Assembly (NCBI RefSeq): GCF_000974785.1
Contig: NZ_BBWV01000001.1
Span: forward strand, 124,001 to 188,000
Reading direction: 5' to 3'
Length of the DNA: 64,000 nt
Source: Flavihumibacter petaseus NBRC 106054
GTDB taxonomy: Bacteria; Bacteroidota; Bacteroidia; Chitinophagales; Chitinophagaceae
Every line of letters begins with the position of its first letter. Within the stretch, counting starts at the first letter, position 1. The notes below the pieces were generated by a model that did not search any database, was not told the origin of the DNA, and saw only the letters and a list, made by a program, of their open reading frames with translations. The translations under genes were made by a program, and so were the position numbers. Below, in pieces: positions 9,126-16,461 of this stretch.

Positions 9126-10354
9126 TGCATCACTCTTCTCCGATATGGATCCGCTTCCTGGCATGCCTGCTGCTGACCATCTTGCTGTCGTTTTCCGCCA
9201 CAGCCCAGGAGCCTGAAGAAAAAAACGACACAGCGGCAAAAGCAACGGTCAGGTATAACCGCGAAAAGGGATTTGAATTCAAAACCCGCGATAACAAATT
9301 CCTGATGCAGATCCACAGCCGGCTGCAGTTTCGTTTCGCCACCCCGGAAGACCAGGACCCCGTTACCTTCGACGACTTCACCGGAGAAAAAAAACCGGCT
9401 TTCAAGATCAACCGCGCAAGGCTGAAAGTGGGCGGCCATGCCTTCCAGCCCTGGCTGAAATATTACTGGGAATACGAATTGAGCCAGTCCAACCTGCTCA
9501 ACTACCAGATCATGGTGGAGAAATGGGACTGGCTCAAATTCCAGGTGGGACAATTCAAAGTAGAATATACCCGGGAACGCCGCATCAGCAGCGGGGAACA
9601 ACAGATGGTGGACCGCTCCGTGATCAACCGGCCCTTTACCCTCGATCGCCAGCAGGGCGCCGAGATCTATGGGCGCCTGAAAGGCAAAGGTCTTGCTGAT
9701 TTCAATTACTGGTTCGGTGTGTTTACTGGTACCGGCCGCGGCAATACGGCTAACGACGACAGTCACCTGATGTATTTCGGCAGGCTGCAATGGAACATGT
9801 TTGGCCGCTACCTCGATTTTGTGGGGTGCGATCTGGAAATACATGAAAAACCCGCTGCAGTACTGGCCATTAATGCCGTTACCAACCAAAGCCCCTATAC
9901 GCGTTTTTCGCAGGCCGGCGGTGGCTACCTGGAGGGTTATGAGGATGGGCAACCTGGACAATACCGGGTGAACCAGGCCAACCTGGAAACAGCATTCATG
10001 TATCGCGGATTCAGCTGGCAGTCGGAATTTCACTGGAAGGAGATCATTGACAAACTGAACAACGACCAGACCGATGACCTGCACGGTTATTATGTGCAGG
10101 CAGGATACTTCTTTCACCAGTTATGGCGCTGGTGGCCAAAGCAGCTGGAATTCGCCGCACGGCATGCCGCTTACCGGCCTAATGTGGAAGCCAGCGAAAC
10201 CAAAAAAGGAGAAACCTCCGGTGCTTTCAACTGGTTTTTCAATGGGCACGCCAATAAACTGACGGCCGAGATGAGCTATTTTACGTACGACCTATCGGTT
10301 GATCAGCCCACCCACGAATGGCGGTTCCGGTTGCAGTGGGATATTTCCCTGTAA
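9125..10354 (+). CDS. OprP/OprO-type anion porin
   Basis: This 409-residue protein resembles phosphate-selective porins O and P: a signal peptide (ending in TAQE), then an N-terminal strand with EKGFEFKTRDNKFLMQIHSR, the RLKVGGHAFQPWLKYYWEYE strand, a FQVGQFKVEYTRER motif and QGAEIYGR, and a C-terminal strand ending in the aromatic-rich W-D-I-S-L terminus. Family members are 16-stranded trimers that favour anions. An adjacent GTG at 9122 is in frame, but the ATG at 9125 that overlaps the previous stop is the better start. As the last gene of a sulfatase cluster, it is a good candidate for uptake of sulfated or anionic compounds; that role is inferred. No hairpin terminator is evident directly after the stop. 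Confidence 0.88.
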   Translation: MHHSSPIWIRFLACLLLTILLSFSATAQEPEEKNDTAAKATVRYNREKGFEFKTRDNKFLMQIHSRLQFRFATPEDQDPVTFDDFTGEKKPAFKINRARLKVGGHAFQPWLKYYWEYELSQSNLLNYQIMVEKWDWLKFQVGQFKVEYTRERRISSGEQQMVDRSVINRPFTLDRQQGAEIYGRLKGKGLADFNYWFGVFTGTGRGNTANDDSHLMYFGRLQWNMFGRYLDFVGCDLEIHEKPAAVLAINAVTNQSPYTRFSQAGGGYLEGYEDGQPGQYRVNQANLETAFMYRGFSWQSEFHWKEIIDKLNNDQTDDLHGYYVQAGYFFHQLWRWWPKQLEFAARHAAYRPNVEASETKKGETSGAFNWFFNGHANKLTAEMSYFTYDLSVDQPTHEWRFRLQWDISL

Positions 10355-10452
10355 ATTTTCCCGGGCTTTTGAGGGTTACCTCTGCCGGCCTTCCGGAATT
10401 AAGTAAAGAAATTGCCCTGCGCGTATTTCCAGTAGTTCTCTATTTCGTGTTG

Positions 10453-10530
10453 ATGAGCCCATTATTTGGCGTTATGAGCCCATTATTCAGGCCAATGCGC
10501 CTAATATTTGGGCATTATGAGCCTATCGGT
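10453..10530 (+). repeat. 21/22-bp direct repeats
   Basis: ATGAGCCCATTAT or a close variant (ATGCGCCTAATAT, ATGAGCCTAT) starts at 10453, 10474, 10495 and 10517, spacings of 21, 21 and 22 bp. The first two copies share 13 identical bases. Spacing equals about two helical turns. Confidence 0.75.
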
Positions 10531-10747
10531 TTTTACCGACCCGGTTTCCATACCGGTTTAGCTGATCACCGAAGGACGCTCTTTTTCAATTGGAGGAAAT
10601 TTTCAGAATCGCCTGAAATCCTTACCCACAAAGGGTTTCTTGCTACCCAGGGGGTGCCCCACCCCTGTTCCGGCTCCCAACCGGACCTTAATTTACCGCC
10701 GCTGGTGCCGCGGTAGAAAATCTTTTGGGAAACAGTTTCAAAACACC

Positions 10748-10791
10748 GTCTGCCGTTCGTCTGCCGTTTGTCTGCCGATGGTTTGCCGTCT
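10748..10791 (+). repeat. Four 11-bp tandem units (GTCTGCCGNNN)
   Basis: Units start at 10748, 10759, 10770 and 10781: GTCTGCCGTTC, GTCTGCCGTTT, GTCTGCCGATG, GTTTGCCGTCT. Eight of the eleven positions are nearly invariant and the last three vary. Confidence 0.8.
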
Positions 10792-10820
10792 TTCTAAGTG
10801 CCAACCCAGTACCATCCTTA

Positions 10821-10853
10821 CTTCATCACTGCTCCAATCCGGCTCCCTGGAAA
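10821..10853 (+). repeat. Three 11-bp units (CTYC-), partly complementary to the next array
   Basis: CTTCATCACTG, CTCCAATCCGG and CTCCCTGGAAA start at 10821, 10832 and 10843. The first 26 bases match the reverse complement of the array at 10878-10921 at about 20 of 26 positions, so the two arrays could pair in RNA or form a cruciform. Confidence 0.6.
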
Positions 10854-10877
10854 CAACAACCCCGCAGCCGGAGCATG

Positions 10878-10921
10878 GATGAAGGAGAGATTGAGCCAGG
10901 TTGAAGCCGAGATGAAGCAGA
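10878..10921 (+). repeat. Four 11-bp tandem units (GATGAAGCCGA-like)
   Basis: Units start at 10878, 10889, 10900 and 10911: GATGAAGGAGA, GATTGAGCCAG, GTTGAAGCCGA, GATGAAGCAGA. The array ends 17 bp before the 3' end of the GH20 gene. Confidence 0.75.
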
Positions 10922-10937
10922 GTCACTTTTTCAAGTT

Positions 10938-13064
10938 TCATTGAGCCAACAATTTTATGGCTTCAGGAGAGAGTGAATTGTTATACACTTTCAGGCTGCT
11001 GATGCAACCAGTAAAGCTATTTTTACCATCGCCGATATATTGCAAGGGGAAAAACAGGGTCTGCTGTTTGGCGATCTTATCTTTTCCGCCATTGAATTCC
11101 TGCACAGCGCCTTCCAGCTTCTCCACAAAATTTCCATTCACATACAAACTGGTTCCCTTACTGTTTCCGGTTATGATTATGTGCGTCCATACATTCTCCC
11201 GTACAACATAATTAAAATGATAATCATATCCTTCCCTTGAAAAACCAAGTTTTCCGGAATTGCCCTGTTTCAATTTCACGACGGCATCCTTCGATGAAAA
11301 TAACACAGCGTCTGCTTCGTTGCCCTTTGCAGGATTGATATAAAATGAAACGGTATAATTGTACCCGATTCCTGTAATGGGTGTTTCGATTACACTTGTA
11401 TTGGTAAAAGCGGCAGCTTTTTTCTGTAGCTGCACAACTGGTTTTACATTTTTAGTTGTCACGGCGTTGCGCCTGTTACCGCTGCCGTCTTTCACCGGTG
11501 TCTGTGAAAATGAGTAAGCTAAAATCAGGCTGTTTTTACCGGAAATCTTTCCCCTTATGTTTAGTCCCGGCCCCTCTCCTATTTTCGCAGCCGATTTTTT
11601 AAAACTGTCGTAGCTGACAGACAAATCCACTTTACTTCCTATCCACATTTTTTGTGCCAGCACCTGCATAGCCGGAAACACCCGGTCATGCACATCTTTC
11701 CCCGTAATACCATTGCCCACGTGGTCATTCCACACGGCGAACGACCCGCCCTTGATCTGTTTGTTGCTTTCCTCGAAGGTTTGGTCGCCGATGACATTGG
11801 GTGTCCATTTGCTGTAAATATTTTTCAGATCCAGGTAATCAAAATAGTATCCGGCCTTTGGCACAATGTATAACCAGCCATCCGGCGTGCTGATCACATC
11901 ATAACCCAGCTTCAGCATTTCTTTAGGATCTGCATAGCCGTTATACCAAACGTTCATGGTTACATCCTTCACTTTGACAGGAGTACTCCCCGGGGCATGT
12001 GTCAATGCGCCCCATAGCCTTAGTTTTTTGCCAAAACTTTCTACATACCTGATGTAATGATCGGTGAACCCCCTGAATTTCTCAGCTTCTTCCCTGGCAT
12101 ATTCATCAGTACCTATATGCACTTCTTTTCCGATAAATACCGGTTCAGGTCCTTCAAGGTATTCTTTGAAAATATTATCCACTACGGTATAAGTATAAGG
12201 ATTGTGTATATCCAGGTGATCCATGCCATATTTCGCACTGCCTATTTGTGGAACAGCCTTTGTAATGGACAGGGCATGCGCCGGCACATCAATTTCGGGC
12301 ACAATGTTCACCCCATATCCATTGGCAAGTTTTTGTAATTCAATAAATTCTTTTTTACTGTAGGCGCCGTCTTTTGCAGTTAAACCGGGATAGGTTTCAT
12401 TTTCCAGCCGGAATGCGGCATAGGTGGAATCCCAGTTATTACGAAAGAATTGTTTAAACCCGTTATCGTTTAAATGAATCTGGAAATCGTTCATTTTATA
12501 GTACGACATGAATTTTACATAATCCCTGAGAAAATCAATGGTAAAATATTTCCTTCCAACATCGAGTACAAAACCGCGGATCGGAAACAGCGGATAGTCT
12601 TTGGCTATGCCTTTGGGAATACTAACATGATGTGCATCCTGCTCTAATATTTGCAGCAGGGTTCTTGTAGCCCAAAAAGCGCCAATGGGTTGCGTTGCTT
12701 CAATGGAAACATAGTCGTCAATAGTCAAAATATATCCCTCGGGAGAAGGAAGGCGCGCAGTATCACCGGTGATAGAAAAATAAATATCTCCATTCCGCGG
12801 CTGGCCGGTCCTTATCTCAAACTTCTTTCCAGGATAAATGGTTTGCAGATCGGTCAAAAATGTTTGAAGATAGGTTTGAAGCGACTGATCCCTGGTGGAA
12901 ACAACAAGATTGGTATTATCCGCTAACCTGTAAAATCCGCTTCCACCTTTCCATTGCTGCAGTGCGGGAATGACAAATGGCGCTTTATTGACCTGTGCAT
13001 GCACAACAAATACAGAGGACAGAAAAACGATCAATACAATTATCTTATTAACCAGGCTATTCAT
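10938..13064 (-). CDS. Secreted GH20 beta-N-acetylhexosaminidase with C-terminal LamG-like domain
   Basis: This 708-residue glycosidase should release terminal GlcNAc or GalNAc by substrate-assisted catalysis. After a signal peptide (ending FVVHAQ) come a GH20b-type N-terminal domain (about 25-155), the catalytic TIM barrel (about 155-500; FPIRGFVLDVGRKYF opens it) and a concanavalin-like LamG domain (about 540-705, VWTHIIITGNSKGTSLYVNG). The catalytic Asp-Glu pair lies in HIGTDEY (Asp320-Glu321), where most relatives have HIGGDE. The ATG at 13064 is preferred to an in-frame ATG at 13121 because it gives a normal signal peptide. It stands alone, convergent with the porin; the spacer behind it carries phased repeats. 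The substrate could be chitin-derived or glycoprotein glycans. Confidence 0.9.
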   Translation of the reverse strand: MNSLVNKIIVLIVFLSSVFVVHAQVNKAPFVIPALQQWKGGSGFYRLADNTNLVVSTRDQSLQTYLQTFLTDLQTIYPGKKFEIRTGQPRNGDIYFSITGDTARLPSPEGYILTIDDYVSIEATQPIGAFWATRTLLQILEQDAHHVSIPKGIAKDYPLFPIRGFVLDVGRKYFTIDFLRDYVKFMSYYKMNDFQIHLNDNGFKQFFRNNWDSTYAAFRLENETYPGLTAKDGAYSKKEFIELQKLANGYGVNIVPEIDVPAHALSITKAVPQIGSAKYGMDHLDIHNPYTYTVVDNIFKEYLEGPEPVFIGKEVHIGTDEYAREEAEKFRGFTDHYIRYVESFGKKLRLWGALTHAPGSTPVKVKDVTMNVWYNGYADPKEMLKLGYDVISTPDGWLYIVPKAGYYFDYLDLKNIYSKWTPNVIGDQTFEESNKQIKGGSFAVWNDHVGNGITGKDVHDRVFPAMQVLAQKMWIGSKVDLSVSYDSFKKSAAKIGEGPGLNIRGKISGKNSLILAYSFSQTPVKDGSGNRRNAVTTKNVKPVVQLQKKAAAFTNTSVIETPITGIGYNYTVSFYINPAKGNEADAVLFSSKDAVVKLKQGNSGKLGFSREGYDYHFNYVVRENVWTHIIITGNSKGTSLYVNGNFVEKLEGAVQEFNGGKDKIAKQQTLFFPLQYIGDGKNSFTGCISSLKVYNNSLSPEAIKLLAQ

Positions 13065-13182
13065 GAACAATTGATTTACTAATTCCTTTTTACAAATGAA
13101 TTCTTGCATCTCAATGTCCATTTTTCATCAGTAATTTGTACGGCAGAATTTAGCACAAACGGTTGCGCAATCTCTTCAAACG

Positions 13183-13755
13183 CTATTCTCCTGTCCCGTT
13201 CCCGCCTGATTGCACAAGGCTGTAGGTGAGGCCTGCACCGCGGCCGGTGAACATGATCAGTCCCCAGTCGACCAGCAGTTGCAGATCGCGGGTAGCCGTT
13301 GCTTTTGAAATCCTGTGCAGTTCACGGTATGCTTTGTTGCTGAGCGGCATATCGTGCACCAGGTATTGAAGGGCTGAAAGCTGCCGGTCCGAGACCGGGA
13401 AACGTTGCTGATAGTCGTCCAGCCGGCGTTCGGCGGCGGCTATCGCGGTACTCCGTTCCTTCAGGAACTTTTGAAGGACGACATTATAAACGCTGCGGTG
13501 CCGGGTTTTAGGGTTGGCTTTCAGCTTTTTCTCCAGTTCGGTGCAGGCCTGTTTGTTTTCCAGGAAGGTTTTTGCATATGCGACGGCTTCAGCGAAAAGA
13601 TCATTCTGTTTCACCTGGAGGATCGAGAGCAGTACGTCGCTCCGGTCATTGTATTTAGCCATAACGGTGCTGTCGCCGTGCCGCTTGAACACGATGTCTT
13701 TTCCAACCTTACCGCTGTGAAACTTCGCCAGCAGGTTGCCTTTGTTTCTTGCCAT
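13183..13755 (-). CDS. Unknown protein: DUF6266-like N-terminus joined to a winged-helix C-terminus
   Basis: The 190-residue product has two parts. The first 60 residues (NKGNLLAKFHSGKVGKDIVF, KRHGDSTVMAKYNDRS) resemble a small Bacteroidota family found in DUF6266-type proteins of unknown role, with the K-G/G-K-V-G/K-R-x-G-D pattern. A basic, probably helical stretch follows (about 60-120). Residues 120-185 (LSALQYLVHDMPLSNKAYRE, SKATATRDLQLLVDWGLIMF, TGRGAGLTYSL) match the winged-helix domain often found at the C-terminus of Fic proteins and RecG-like or ATP-binding transcriptional proteins. No Fic or ATPase motif is present. It may be a DNA-binding protein; it is divergent from mqo, which it could regulate. 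The family assignment is from memory and uncertain. Confidence 0.6.
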   Translation of the reverse strand: MARNKGNLLAKFHSGKVGKDIVFKRHGDSTVMAKYNDRSDVLLSILQVKQNDLFAEAVAYAKTFLENKQACTELEKKLKANPKTRHRSVYNVVLQKFLKERSTAIAAAERRLDDYQQRFPVSDRQLSALQYLVHDMPLSNKAYRELHRISKATATRDLQLLVDWGLIMFTGRGAGLTYSLVQSGGNGTGE

Positions 13756-13841
13756 AGGAGGGTTTCCTAAAAAATACTCAAAATCGTTAAATCTGACCTA
13801 TATTTTTTACGATAACAGGGAATTGCGACTGCTGCAACACT

Positions 13842-13849
13842 TAATTTTG
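13842..13849 (+). promoter_or_regulatory. Probable mqo promoter (-7 box)
   Basis: TAATTTTG matches the Bacteroidota -7 consensus TAnnTTTG exactly, with an ATTG at 13822-13825 at roughly -33 (16-bp gap, slightly short). The box ends 8 bp before the mqo ATG, so the transcript would have little or no leader. Confidence 0.4.
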
Positions 13850-13857
13850 CGCCTGAT

Positions 13858-15369
13858 ATGGAAAAACAACCTGTGCTGCATGCGGATATCGTTTTGATCG
13901 GAGCGGGAATCATGAGTGCCACCCTGGCTGCCCTGCTGAAACAACTGAACCCCGATTTTTCCATTGTTGTGCTGGAAAGGCTGGATGTGCTGGCAGGCGA
14001 AAGTTCCGATGCCTGGAACAATGCCGGCACGGGTCACAGCGCCCTCTGCGAACTGAACTATACCCCTGAAAAGGCCGACGGTTCCATTGATATCAAAAAA
14101 GCGATCAAAATCTTCGAATCCTTCGAGGAATCCAAGCAATTCTGGTCATACCTGATCCAGGCCGGTGTCATTTCCCAGCCGGACAATTTTATCCGTCCGG
14201 TGCCCCATATCAGTTTTGTACGCGGCGAAAAGGACGTCAACTACCTCCGCAAGCGGTATGACGCCATGAAACAATACCATCTTTTTGATGAAATGGAGTT
14301 CACCACCGACCGGCAGAAGATGGCCGGCTGGATGCCCCTCATCATGGAAGGCCGTGACGAAAATGAACCGGTAGCCGCCACCCGCGTGGAGAATGGTACG
14401 GATGTAAACTTCGGCGCCCTCAGCCGGAAGATCTTCGAATACCTGTGGCGCCTTCCTGACGTACGCATCCGGCTCGCCCACGAAGTGGAAGACCTGAAGC
14501 AGCAACCCAGCGGCAAATGGCTGATCGAAGCGAAGAACCTGACGACCCGCAACAAGACGCATATACTCACCAGATTTGTATTTATCGGCGCCGGCGGTGG
14601 CTCCCTGCCCCTGCTGGAAAAATCCGGTATCCCCGAAGGCCGGGGTTACGGCGGTTTCCCCGTAAGCGGGCAGTGGCTGCGCTGTATCAATCCCGCCGTG
14701 ATTGAAAAGCACCAGGCCAAGGTTTATGGCAAGGCCGCTGTAGGTGCGCCCCCCATGTCGGTACCCCACCTCGACACCCGGGTGATCGATGGCAAAAAGG
14801 CCCTCCTGTTCGGACCGTACGCCGGTTTTTCCACCCGCTTCCTGAAAAACGGCTCCCTGATGGACCTTCCGGCCTCCATCAAATACTACAATATCCTCCC
14901 GATGATCAAATCGGGCCTCGACAATATAGACCTCACGAAATACCTCATCAGCCAGGTAACCCAGAGTGCCGATGACAGGCTCGATGCCCTCCAGGAATAT
15001 ATGCCCCTGGCGAAAATGGCCGACTGGAAACTGGAGATCGCCGGCCAGCGGGTACAGGTGATCAAAAAAGATCCCGTGCACGGTGGCGTACTGGAATTCG
15101 GAACCGAGATCGTTTGCGCCGGTGACGGCAGCATTGCTGCCCTGCTGGGCGCATCGCCAGGCGCTTCCACAGCCGTGAGCATCATGCTGGAACTGCTTGA
15201 AAAATGCTTCCCGGCAGAGCTGGCAACGCCCGGCTGGCAGGAGAAACTCCGCAACATGATCCCTTCCTACAAACAATCGCTTTTGCAGAACGACGCGCTC
15301 TACCGTGAAGTATCAGAAAAAAGCAATGCGGTATTACAGCTGGAAAACAAGGTAACGGCTCAAGGTTAA
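13858..15369 (+). CDS. mqo: Malate:quinone oxidoreductase
   Basis: This FAD-dependent, membrane-associated enzyme oxidises malate to oxaloacetate and passes electrons to the quinone pool, replacing or backing up malate dehydrogenase. The 503 residues match the usual Mqo length. The N-terminal dinucleotide-binding motif is VLIGAGIMS (residues 12-20), followed by the family signature VLERLDVLAGESSDAWNNAG and GTGHSALCELNYTPE. The C-terminal FAD contact region includes CAGDGSIAALLGASPGAST. The ATG at 13858 is closely preceded by a TAnnTTTG box. It is a single-gene unit, or is followed 51 bp later by a small unknown gene. Together with the complex I operon further on it marks quinone-linked respiration. 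Confidence 0.96.
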   Translation: MEKQPVLHADIVLIGAGIMSATLAALLKQLNPDFSIVVLERLDVLAGESSDAWNNAGTGHSALCELNYTPEKADGSIDIKKAIKIFESFEESKQFWSYLIQAGVISQPDNFIRPVPHISFVRGEKDVNYLRKRYDAMKQYHLFDEMEFTTDRQKMAGWMPLIMEGRDENEPVAATRVENGTDVNFGALSRKIFEYLWRLPDVRIRLAHEVEDLKQQPSGKWLIEAKNLTTRNKTHILTRFVFIGAGGGSLPLLEKSGIPEGRGYGGFPVSGQWLRCINPAVIEKHQAKVYGKAAVGAPPMSVPHLDTRVIDGKKALLFGPYAGFSTRFLKNGSLMDLPASIKYYNILPMIKSGLDNIDLTKYLISQVTQSADDRLDALQEYMPLAKMADWKLEIAGQRVQVIKKDPVHGGVLEFGTEIVCAGDGSIAALLGASPGASTAVSIMLELLEKCFPAELATPGWQEKLRNMIPSYKQSLLQNDALYREVSEKSNAVLQLENKVTAQG

Positions 15370-15420
15370 TAGCCGCTCATATACTTTTGGCCGGTATCCC
15401 TTCGTTTAAGGGGATATTCC

Positions 15421-15834
15421 ATGCCCATGAATACCATCGCAGAAAACACCGTTGCGCTCAGTCAGCCTGACCTCAAATCCATGGTCAGCCAGCTTTTTGG
15501 CCAGGAACAGGAAGCCCGGGCGCTTGACAAGGAGATCAAGACCAAAAAGGCACATTATCATCACCTGATCCTGAAGAATTCCGAAAAGCTGTTTTCCGAT
15601 GCCGAGATGATCGCCATCAACACGGTACACCGCGAATGGCAGGAACTAAAAGACCGGCAGGCCGGCCTTTTCGCGAAAGCTGATCATATCCGCGAAATAC
15701 TTAAATCCCTCGTTCAATCACTCGATGGCGGCCGCTGGATCCATTCCACGGATGATTTCCTCCACCCCCACTGGGAATTCTGGCTGGAAGATGACGAACT
15801 CAAATTCGCGCAGCTAAATGGTAAAGGCTACTGA
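15421..15834 (+). CDS. Small hypothetical helical protein
   Basis: The 137-residue product has no recognised family. Residues 14-110 look largely helical and charged (EQEARALDKEIKTKKAHYHH, EWQELKDRQAGLFAKADHI), consistent with a coiled coil, and the C-terminus is aromatic (HPHWEFWLEDDELKFAQLNG). No signal peptide or membrane segment is present, so it is probably cytosolic. ATG at 15421 or 15427 may be used. It follows mqo by 51 bp and abuts the response regulator end-to-end (stops at 15834 and 15835), with no room for a terminator between the convergent genes. Confidence 0.6.
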   Translation: MPMNTIAENTVALSQPDLKSMVSQLFGQEQEARALDKEIKTKKAHYHHLILKNSEKLFSDAEMIAINTVHREWQELKDRQAGLFAKADHIREILKSLVQSLDGGRWIHSTDDFLHPHWEFWLEDDELKFAQLNGKGY

Positions 15835-16461
15835 TCATCCCAGCTGGTAGGTGATCATCAGTTTACTCATGGCGATCAGATTATCCACTTTCAGTTTCTC
15901 GAAGATCCTGCGCTTGTAGGTGTTACCGGTTGAGTACTGGATATTCAGCACCTGGCAGATATCGGGAAGTGACTTGCCCTCACCCAGTAACCTTGCAATC
16001 TCCAGTTCACGGGAAGAAAGGGCCGCAAAGGGATTTTCGTTTTTCCCCTTATTATATTCCAGCAGGTATTGCGCGAGATCATTGCTGATGTACAGCTGGT
16101 TGTGAATTACCCTGCGGATCGCCAGCAGGATCTCCTGGTTGTCGGCAGTCTTTTGAAGAAAACCTTTTGCTCCCAGCTGGATGGCACGTACGCCATAGAG
16201 CTGTTCGCTGTGCATGGTAAATACGATCACCCGAAGCAACGGGTAATGATGGTGCAGCCAGTCCATCAGCGACGGGAAATCGCTTCCCGGCAGGTTAACG
16301 TCCAGTAACATCAGGTCATAACTCCGCTCCCGGCAACGCTGCATGATCTCTGTTTCATTGTGCGCTTCACCAATGCTGTCGAAGTTAAAATGGGCGGTCA
16401 GCAGGTTCTTGATGCCGGCGATCACGATATGATGATCGTCAGCCAGTAGTATACTGCTCAT
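15835..16461 (-). CDS. NarL/LuxR-type response regulator
   Basis: The 208-residue protein has a receiver domain (about 1-120: LLADDHH acidic pocket, LMLLDVNLPG with Asp54 as the phospho-acceptor, FTMHS switch Thr, KGFLQK switch Lys) and a LuxR-type helix-turn-helix (about 147-200: LSSRELEIARLLGEGKSLPD, then STGNTYKRRIFEKLKV). It overlaps the 3' end of the histidine kinase gene by 23 bp, so the two form a translationally coupled two-component pair. Its targets are unknown. Confidence 0.92.
   Translation of the reverse strand: MSSILLADDHHIVIAGIKNLLTAHFNFDSIGEAHNETEIMQRCRERSYDLMLLDVNLPGSDFPSLMDWLHHHYPLLRVIVFTMHSEQLYGVRAIQLGAKGFLQKTADNQEILLAIRRVIHNQLYISNDLAQYLLEYNKGKNENPFAALSSRELEIARLLGEGKSLPDICQVLNIQYSTGNTYKRRIFEKLKVDNLIAMSKLMITYQLG

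Larger units (their letters stand above)
10355..10937. other. Non-coding spacer rich in phased short repeats
   Basis: This 583-bp spacer lies between the convergent porin and GH20 genes. The only open frames are short, lack recognisable domains and overlap the porin end. It holds four separate short tandem arrays (10453-10530, 10748-10791, 10821-10853, 10878-10921) with unit lengths of 11 or 21-22 bp, and a hairpin at 10648-10667 (CAGGGGGTG / CACCCCTG). No clear T-tract terminator is seen for either gene. Confidence 0.7.

Noticed and set aside
10318-10716. 132-codon plus-strand open frame after the porin
   Set aside because: It starts inside the porin gene, has no domain or signal, and runs through the 21-bp repeats.
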